The notes beneath the pieces were generated by a model. That model ran no database searches and was not told the DNA's origin. It saw only the letters and a list, made by a program, of their open reading frames with translations. Below, piece by piece: positions 62,517 through 64,000 of a DNA stretch of 64,000 nt (positions are counted from its first letter, which is position 1; every line of letters begins with the position of its first letter). The position numbers were made by a program, and so were the translations under genes. Source of the stretch: Bacteroidota bacterium (GTDB lineage: Bacteria; Bacteroidota; Bacteroidia; 2-12-FULL-35-15); contig JAQZBR010000001.1 in the NCBI GenBank assembly GCA_029237775.1, forward strand, positions 186,001 to 250,000, written 5' to 3'.

Positions 62517-62524
62517 CAAATATA
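62517..62524 (-). promoter_or_regulatory. -7 element of gcvP
   Basis: TATATTTG on the minus strand, 21 bp before the gcvP ATG at 62495. It fixes the start choice. Confidence 0.6.
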
Positions 62525-62598
62525 ATCAGAAAAAAGCTTGGTTTTGCCCAAATTATCAACAAGCGCGGAAGAAAAATGTTCCGATAATTCAGAATGGT

Positions 62599-62606
62599 TA
62601 TCTTTG
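62599..62606 (+). promoter_or_regulatory. -7 element of the gene at 62621
   Basis: TATCTTTG, 14 bp before the ATG at 62621. It favours that start over an in-frame ATG at 62594. It is divergent from the gcvP promoter 75 bp away. Confidence 0.6.
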
Positions 62607-62620
62607 AGAAAATTTACGTC

Positions 62621-63256
62621 ATGACAGGATTCCGCGCTTTTTTCATTGCTTCAATATTTTCACTATTTGCATTCAAATGCTTTTCACAGGAAGGCAAGGA
62701 TACCGTATTGCTTTTAAATGGCGAAGTGATCATATGTTCTGTTATTGATACAACGAACGGGCTTACCAGCGTTAAAAACCCAAGGAACCCCAATAAGAAC
62801 ATTGTGATTGAGAACGACCGCATTTTTGCTATCAGAAATGGAAGTGGCGAAAACGTGATGTATGTCTATGATACTGTCATAGGAAATGAATTCACAGTGG
62901 ATGAAATGCGCTATTTCATCAAAGGTGAGCAGGATGCCGACAAAAGCTTTAAAGCAAACGGTTGCCTTGCGATCGGGGCTGCAGTTGGTGTATTATCCGG
63001 TTTAACAGGAAGCTTCCTTTGCCCCATTCCCCCTTTCGCGTTTACTGCATTATCAGGGCTTCCAAAGGTACGCATCAAACATGAAACGGTTTCTAATATG
63101 GATAATCTGAATCATCCTCCATACATCATGGGGTATGAACGTGTTGCACGTAAAAAAAGAAAGTTAAAATCTTTGATCGGAGGCGGCATAGGCCTTGTAG
63201 CGGGGTTGGGCACTTTTGCAATTCTGAAATCTACCGGGAACGAGATCATCAAATAG
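62621..63256 (+). CDS. Exported membrane-associated protein of unknown function
   Basis: About 211 residues from the ATG at 62621 (MTGFRAFFIASIFSLFAFK, signal peptide ending CFSQ). The N-terminal ~100 residues are a small beta domain (DTVLLLNGEVIICSVIDTTN) of a type common in Bacteroidota proteins that start with a 'DTIxxxNGxxxxxxV' pattern. A FIKGEQDADKSF motif follows, then two hydrophobic glycine-rich segments (~120-145 and ~190-205) separated by PPYIMGYERVARKKRKLK. The function is unknown. Confidence 0.7.
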   Translation: MTGFRAFFIASIFSLFAFKCFSQEGKDTVLLLNGEVIICSVIDTTNGLTSVKNPRNPNKNIVIENDRIFAIRNGSGENVMYVYDTVIGNEFTVDEMRYFIKGEQDADKSFKANGCLAIGAAVGVLSGLTGSFLCPIPPFAFTALSGLPKVRIKHETVSNMDNLNHPPYIMGYERVARKKRKLKSLIGGGIGLVAGLGTFAILKSTGNEIIK

Positions 63257-63386
63257 ACCTTTTCACCACTCAGGCACTAAGCGCACAAAGGTCAATACTG
63301 TTAATCACCATCAGACATTAATTTCAGTGATCATTGAGTTATGTGCGACTTTCTGAATTGATGCTCTCTTCAATCAATACCTATTA

Positions 63387-64000
63387 TCAGGAGATCCTAA
63401 CACCAACTACAAGGATATCATCGATCTGGTCGATGCCTTTTTTCCACTTTCTCATAGTTTTTGAAACCACATCCTTTTGTTCATTCATAGGTAAATGGGC
63501 GATTGAAAGTAAAAGCTCTTTCAGCTGTTTCAGCTTAAATTTCTTTCCGTCTGCTCCACCAAACTGATCCGCGTATCCGTCAGTGTATGTATACACAATA
63601 TCATTCTGCTGTAATTTAACTGAATGAAGATGAAAAGGCTCCTCTTCCCGATCATGTCTACCAACAGGATATTTATCAGGCTTGTATGTTATCAGATCTT
63701 TATTCCTGTAAATCAAAAGAGAATTGTTAGCAGCTGCAAACAATAGTTCCCTCGTATTGAAATTGTATGCACACAACACGCAATCCATTCCATCCTTTCC
63801 TCCTTCTTCACTTCCATCGGAACGCAGTGCCTCGATTATTCTGCTTCTTACCATTCCAAGTATCTCAGCAGGAGAAACGAATGACGTTTCATTAATAGCT
63901 TCATTCAAAAACGAGATATTCAGCAAACTCATAAAAGCTCCCGGAACGCCATGACCCGTGCAATCTGCCGTGATCATATAAAACCAGTCGCCCTTTGCAT
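63387..64000 (-). CDS. PP2C/SpoIIE-type serine phosphatase domain protein, 5' end beyond window (partial)
   Basis: The frame is open from the stop at 63387 to the right edge (about 204 codons), so the N-terminal part is missing. The visible part includes KGDWFYMITADCTGHGVPGA (the metal-binding D and G residues of SpoIIE-type PP2C), LLFAAANNSLLIYRNKDLI, and DIVYTYTDGYADQFGG (second metal site). It ends IDDILVVGVRIS. These domains dephosphorylate anti-sigma-factor antagonists or act as outputs of two-component and TPR sensors. The sensor part lies outside the window. Confidence 0.9.
   Translation of the reverse strand, partial: AKGDWFYMITADCTGHGVPGAFMSLLNISFLNEAINETSFVSPAEILGMVRSRIIEALRSDGSEEGGKDGMDCVLCAYNFNTRELLFAAANNSLLIYRNKDLITYKPDKYPVGRHDREEEPFHLHSVKLQQNDIVYTYTDGYADQFGGADGKKFKLKQLKELLLSIAHLPMNEQKDVVSKTMRKWKKGIDQIDDILVVGVRIS

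Noticed and set aside
1-64000. tRNA or rRNA genes
   Set aside because: No cloverleaf with a GTTCGANTC T-arm or rRNA core sequence was seen on either strand by eye; a dedicated scan was not possible.

Overview
The window is a stretch of chromosome from a member of the Bacteroidota. Five secreted proteins carry type IX secretion (T9SS) C-terminal signals. There is a PorP/SprF plus OmpA plus gliding-motility CTD cassette, and a fused gamma-alpha 2-oxoacid:ferredoxin oxidoreductase. At least eleven promoter candidates carry the TAnnTTTG -7 element typical of this phylum. The genus cannot be told from the sequence alone. Most genes are housekeeping or envelope genes. No tRNA, rRNA, insertion sequence or CRISPR array was seen.

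Layout. 1-11.8 kb: a UbiD-type decarboxylase (cut by the left edge), a secreted M1 aminopeptidase, a ChrA transporter with two small upstream partners, a membrane GT-C glycosyltransferase-like protein, rlmB, a GWxTD lipoprotein and rmuC, all leftward. 11.8-13.5 kb: an array of REP/BIME-like inverted hairpins with a GIY-YIG nuclease gene inside it. 13.5-18.1 kb: a BamA/TamA-family barrel, a large structured intergenic repeat, and pheT. 18.1-20.0 kb: a highly structured intergenic segment followed by a reverse transcriptase resembling the antiviral DRT2 (UG2) class. 20.1-25.2 kb: tex, a second hairpin array, and recG. 25.4-29.1 kb: a Prc/Tsp-like S41 protease and two exported proteins. 29.2-33.1 kb: korA and korB, split by a GxxExxY gene flanked by inverted repeats. 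33.3-40.2 kb: a FadL-type porin, a T9SS esterase-like hydrolase, an MFS transporter, recX, prfB with its programmed +1 frameshift, and arsC. 40.2-45.2 kb: a kelch-type T9SS protein and the OmpA-PorP-gliding CTD cassette. 45.4-54.9 kb: fumC, a barrel-like exported protein, GDP-mannose pyrophosphorylase, an aminotransferase, two zinc metalloproteases, feoB, feoA and a 40-residue lipoprotein. 55-64 kb: mlaE and mlaF, two paralogous T9SS proteins, gcvP, a small exported protein, and a PP2C/SpoIIE phosphatase cut by the right edge.

The most interesting locus is 18.26-20.04 kb. A solitary reverse transcriptase (YCDD active site) is preceded by about 320 bp of non-coding sequence with four strong stem-loops and a well-matched TAnnTTTG promoter. 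Inside it is a 171-nt stretch with no stop codon in one plus-strand frame, overlapping a 270-nt open frame on the minus strand. In DRT2 systems an upstream ncRNA is copied by rolling-circle reverse transcription into a concatemer that encodes a 'nearly endless' ORF (neo). This locus has the parts expected of such a system, but the template boundaries cannot be fixed from sequence alone.

The second theme is several families of short intergenic repeats. They include BIME-like pairs of inverted hairpins sharing terminal hairpins but carrying different spacers, and ACGAAT iterations that begin at stop codons of several genes.
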